Source: Gordius sp. MW1
Lineage: Eukaryota; Nematomorpha; Gordioida; Gordea; Gordiidae
Direction of reading: 5' to 3'
Assembly: GCA_964036665.1 (NCBI GenBank)
Contig: OZ038526.1
Coordinates: 34,286,001-34,350,000 of the forward strand
DNA: 64,000 nucleotides
The notes beneath the pieces are model-generated. The model had not been told where the DNA came from. It was given only the letters and a program-made list of their open reading frames with translations, and searched no databases. How positions within the stretch are numbered: the stretch's first letter is position 1; each line of letters starts with the position of its first letter. Position numbers and translations under genes: made by a program. This document shows, in pieces, positions 60,740 through 64,000 of the stretch.

Positions 60740-61397
60740 TTAATGTGGTAGAAAAATTTTAATCGACTAAAAAATTAATAAAGTTTTTTGGGGGATTTAA
60801 AGTTTAATTTATAAAGAAATTATTCAATAGTTTAAGAGGGGGATTGGATATGAAGAGAACAATACAAATTTTAGTATGCAAAAAACTAATAATGTGTTTT
60901 TTGGGTAGTTAAAGTTTAGTATAAGGGAGGAATGATTTATTGCCTACTTAAGAACAATGTCTTATTAATAACACGATGAACGCTGGGTGTTAGCACGAGC
61001 TAAAATTCTCTCAAAAAATATCATTAATCACGCCTCTACCCAATCCCATTGGAGGGAGAGAGTGTGTAAAACCCATTAATCACCCCTTTACCCAATCAAA
61101 AGGGCTGTTTGTAAAAAATACGCTGTTAGTTCACACCCTACACCGACCATTAGCTAGTCTATTATTTTTTCATAAAGACCCGATAGACCCTTAGATATAT
61201 GCTAAGGGGTGTTATTAACTAGTTGTTATTGTCATCATCATCAACACGACGTATGCTGTTGTGCGTGCAATGCAGTCAAATTTGTTAATCTAAGCTATCC
61301 TTTCTATAAAGTGTAAGTAAACTAATATTAAATTAAAGACTTTTCTAAGTACCGGACAGGACATTCAACTTATACTTTTATTATAACAATTTAGTCA
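60740..61397. other. Non-coding
   Basis: No gene recognised. TAACACGATGAACGC and GAGAGAGTGTGTAAAACCC occur at 60970-61075; no terminal repeat of the Ginger-like element could be matched with confidence. Confidence 0.4.
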
Positions 61398-61460
61398 GGG
61401 GCGTACGCAGGATCGTTTAATTTTTTTTTGGGGGGGGGGGTGTTACCCGGAACAGAGGGT
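61398..61460. mobile_element. Left end of a GGCGTACGC-type MITE
   Basis: CAGGGGCGTACGCAGGATCG followed by a T-run and a G-run. Its right partner could be 62450-62521, with RT-element sequence between, but a separate insertion is equally possible. Confidence 0.5.
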
Positions 61461-61779
61461 TACAATAGCGAATAAATTGTATCTAGGTGTTTTTGTTATG
61501 CCCCTCCAAAACATAATGTTAAGCCCTTGTAATTTTTACACAAATTATAAATTATTTTTATCTTTCGACTAATTTTTATCTGTAACAAGTAAAAGCACAA
61601 CATACATTTTATTTCAAAAAAATCGTTTTTATCCAAAAAAAGTTACAAAAAAATTTAACCATGAAAATTTTATAACCCCCTCCTTCAAAAATCCTTCTTA
61701 TGTTTCTAGGTTTTTATAAGTGTCTTAAAGTCTTTGATGTAACTAAACTATAATATTTTAACCCATTTAATTTATTATC

Positions 61780-63822
61780 CATTCTTTTCCCATGGCCTCT
61801 GCTGCAGGTTTGGATGGCATTAAACCAATCTATCTTCAAGATCTCATAAAAGTGAAACATTAACTCTCCAGTTTTACTCACTGCCCTAACAAATTTTTGC
61901 AATCTAATCATTAATGGCAACATTCCCCAGGAAGTACAACCGATAGTCTTTGGGGCGAAGTTACTTGCTATCAAAAAACCAAACAAAACATTGAGATTGA
62001 TTGCTATCGGCGGAGTTTTTAGAAGAATCATCTCTAAAATAATATGCAAAGCAATGAAACCAAATTTAACCCTATCGCTAATGCCTCACCAGCTAGGCTT
62101 CGGGGTCAAAGGAGGGTGTGAAATAGCAACACACGCCGCAAGATTGACCCTCGAAAATCTATTACCCAATGAGTCTTTTTTAAAATTAGATTTTTAAAAC
62201 GCTTTTAATAACTTAAACAGAGATTCCTTTATTATAACTTTTATCGAGACTTATACTAAATATGCTAATTATATCTTTTTAAGTTATGGGACACCCATTA
62301 TCCTAAAATTCGGGCATTATTTAATTGATTCAGCGGAGGGCATTCAACAGGGGGACCCCCTTGGCCCCCCCCCCTTATTTTGTATGGCCATCAAACCATT
62401 AATAGATAAAATCAACGAATTGTATTGAAAAAAATCTTATTTTTAAATTAGGGGGGGGGGCAACCGCCCCCCCCCCCCCCCCCCCTGCCCCCCTCCCCCC
62501 CCCCCCCTGCGTACGCCCATGCAACTGACATCCACCCGTCCTTTGCATCTTTTCCACGCCTTGAGAAGGACGAGGTATTTTTACTAGGTTCTAATAGGCG
62601 GTCCTGAGTGCTTAAGAAGTTATCTCGACGATAACTTTAAAAATTTAAAATGTAAAAATGAAATTTTTAAGCCTATGCCCGCCCATCACGCATTTTACAT
62701 ATTGAAAAACTACTTTAAAATTTTTGCTTCCGATCCACAAGCGCATTTTTGCATACACATATTTTACATAATTTCAAAACCCACATAAAATCTGTCATCG
62801 AATCCACCCTGAACTTATCATTCGATACTAACACCTGGCTACAAGCCATATTACCAACAAAATCTGCGGGTCTGGGAATTTGTTCACCAAGCTCCTTATC
62901 CTTGGCCTCATTTATGTCCTCCCACTTATCCTCAAAATCCATCGTCGCCAAACTAATCTCATACTCCCTCGATGAAACATTTATACAGGTCCTATCCCTT
63001 TGGAATTTAAATGTTCTACCGGAAAGCTCATTACCACAAGCACCAAATCAAAAGGATTGGGATGCATGTTTGGTTTCGCGCTCCGTTGCTTATCTCCTTT
63101 CGAGCTGCCATACCAAACAACATTACAACCTTAGATCTTTGGTGTTTGATAAATCTGGACATGAATGGCTTGAGGCGTATCCTAGCAAGTTCTCCAATAT
63201 GATGTTAGAGGATTATCCTACAATATAGCACTACGCCTTGGAATAAAATACATCAAGATATGCCTGTAAAAATTGCAACCTGCCAGTGGATGAAGAAGCA
63301 CACCACCCGTTACACTGCAGACTAAATAAATTTAGACACTTGCGACACTCTAAAATTAATTCTATTATCCAGTCAGCCCTTAGAAAGGCCCATATTCCCT
63401 CCATAATTGAACCTTCGGATCCTGCCCTTGAAGGTCGAATGCGTCCTGACGGTTCCTCGTTAGTCCCATGGGAAAATGGTCTCTTTTTAAAGTGGGATTT
63501 TACATGCATAGACCTATTTGCCCCCTCTAATCTTAATTATGACCCCATGGCCCTCGCTGAAGAACGCAAGCTCCAAAAATATAAGGCCCTTTTGGACTCT
63601 AGTATTTTTATCCCAATAGTTTCCTCCTGTTCAGGATCCTATGGAAAAATGGCGTCGGCTTTATTCAAAGAAATAGGCAGGCGATCCCCTCCCTCCAAAC
63701 ATTCCCCCGCATTTTTATTGAAACAATCAATAGCTATCTTAATTGCAAAATTTAATTTCAAATCTTTTTTGGATTCGTGGCCTCTTCTAAAAGAGCAAGA
63801 TGAAGACATATTACTCATATGA
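61780..63822 (+). pseudogene. RT element with Cys/His cluster and nuclease-like C-terminus (copy 2)
   Basis: A retroelement ORF in several frames. RT N-terminus: AAGLDGIKPIYLQDLIK (about 61800), then IAIGGVFRRIISKIICK and LGFGVKGGCEIATHAARL (61991-62197). RT core: LKLDF.NAFNNLNRDSF and EGIQQGDPLGPPP (to about 62400); the catalytic YxDD region is lost beneath a MITE at 62450-62521. Downstream frame 62749-63228 has NTWLQAILPTKSAGLGI and KDWDACLVSRSVAYLL. A Cys/His cluster follows at about 63260-63320 (ACKNCNLPVDEEAHHPLHC). Frame 63286-63822 has RMRPDGSSLVPWENG, KWDFTCIDLFAP and IPIVSSCSGSYGK. I recall this arrangement from invertebrate elements but cannot name the clade. Stops and shifts show it is inactive. 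Confidence 0.7.
62450..62525. mobile_element. Right end of a GGCGTACGC-type MITE inside the RT element
   Basis: Long G and C runs end at CCTGCGTACGCCCATGC, the family's right terminus. It interrupts the RT reading frame after DKINELY. Confidence 0.65.
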
Positions 63823-64000
63823 TGTTTTTTTTAAATATAATTATTATATAATTGTATTTTTTAATACTATGTTTAGATATAAATCAATAAACTAACTTCA
63901 TCTTTAAAAAAAAAGGTATTAATCAAAAAACTTTTCAGGAATTTCCTATCCCCTTCCCCCCCCCCCCCCCCCTCATTTACGCCACTGATTTATCCACAGT
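63823..64000. other. Non-coding window end
   Basis: AT-rich, with an A-run near 63906 that could be the poly-A-like tail of the RT element, then a C-run and TTTACGCCACTG, a probable right end of another MITE. Confidence 0.45.

Noticed and set aside
61714..62049. 111-codon - strand ORF
   Set aside because: The + strand frames carry recognisable RT motifs over the same stretch; the - strand frame is a shadow.

Overview
The window is nuclear DNA of an invertebrate metazoan. The evidence is AT-rich intergenic sequence, spliced genes with GT/AG introns, an animal elongator tRNA-Met, and three animal gene families (MEX3, a MAP2K3/6-type kinase, a SWT1-like PIN nuclease). A short interstitial TTAGGG array is present. 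I cannot name the phylum or species from sequence alone.

Host genes, all on the + strand: (1) 5198-7752, the 3' part of a mex-3 RNA-binding gene (second half of KH1, KH2, C-terminal RING); its first exon is not in the window. (2) 17256-22870, a complete seven-exon p38-pathway MAP2K (MKK3/6 type) whose exon phases all match, giving about 456 aa. (3) about 35468-40749, a nine-exon SWT1-like PIN-domain endoribonuclease gene, reconstructed from phase-compatible exons that carry the PIN acidic residues. (4) A tRNA-Met(CAT) lies on the - strand at 25989-26061. These genes have no operon-like relation to each other.

Most of the remaining sequence is transposon debris. 0.2-2.2 kb: a long-inverted-repeat (foldback) element. 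2.9-4.2, 10.4-11.6, 21.0, 24.6, 25.4 and 36.8-39.8 kb: several MITE families, many with target-site duplications (8 bp hAT-like, 9 bp Mutator-like). 12.6-14.3 and 28.2-31.3 kb: decayed RTE-like LINEs. 26.1-27.2 kb: a decayed hAT with a remnant of the transposase C-terminus. 30.1-32.9 and 40.8-43.1 kb: two Helentron-type (HINE) elements, the second with minisatellite arrays. 33.0-34.5 kb: a long inverted repeat whose two arms encode the same unknown peptide. 44.7-54.9 kb: a pair of near-identical LTRs around a nest of Ty3-like gag/protease/RT remnants, an inverted LTR pair and an RT-element 3' end. 57.8-60.7 kb: a Ginger-like transposon gene (integrase plus OTU protease) with tiny introns and disabling mutations. 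61.7-63.8 kb: a retroelement of unidentified family with an RT, a Cys/His cluster and a possible PD-(D/E)XK-like C-terminal domain.

The least explained items are the two-armed conserved peptide at 33-34.4 kb, the RT plus nuclease-like element present twice, the Ginger/OTU gene, the two LTR remnants sharing the same internal truncation, and a hAT MITE inserted inside a tRNA-like Pol III unit.
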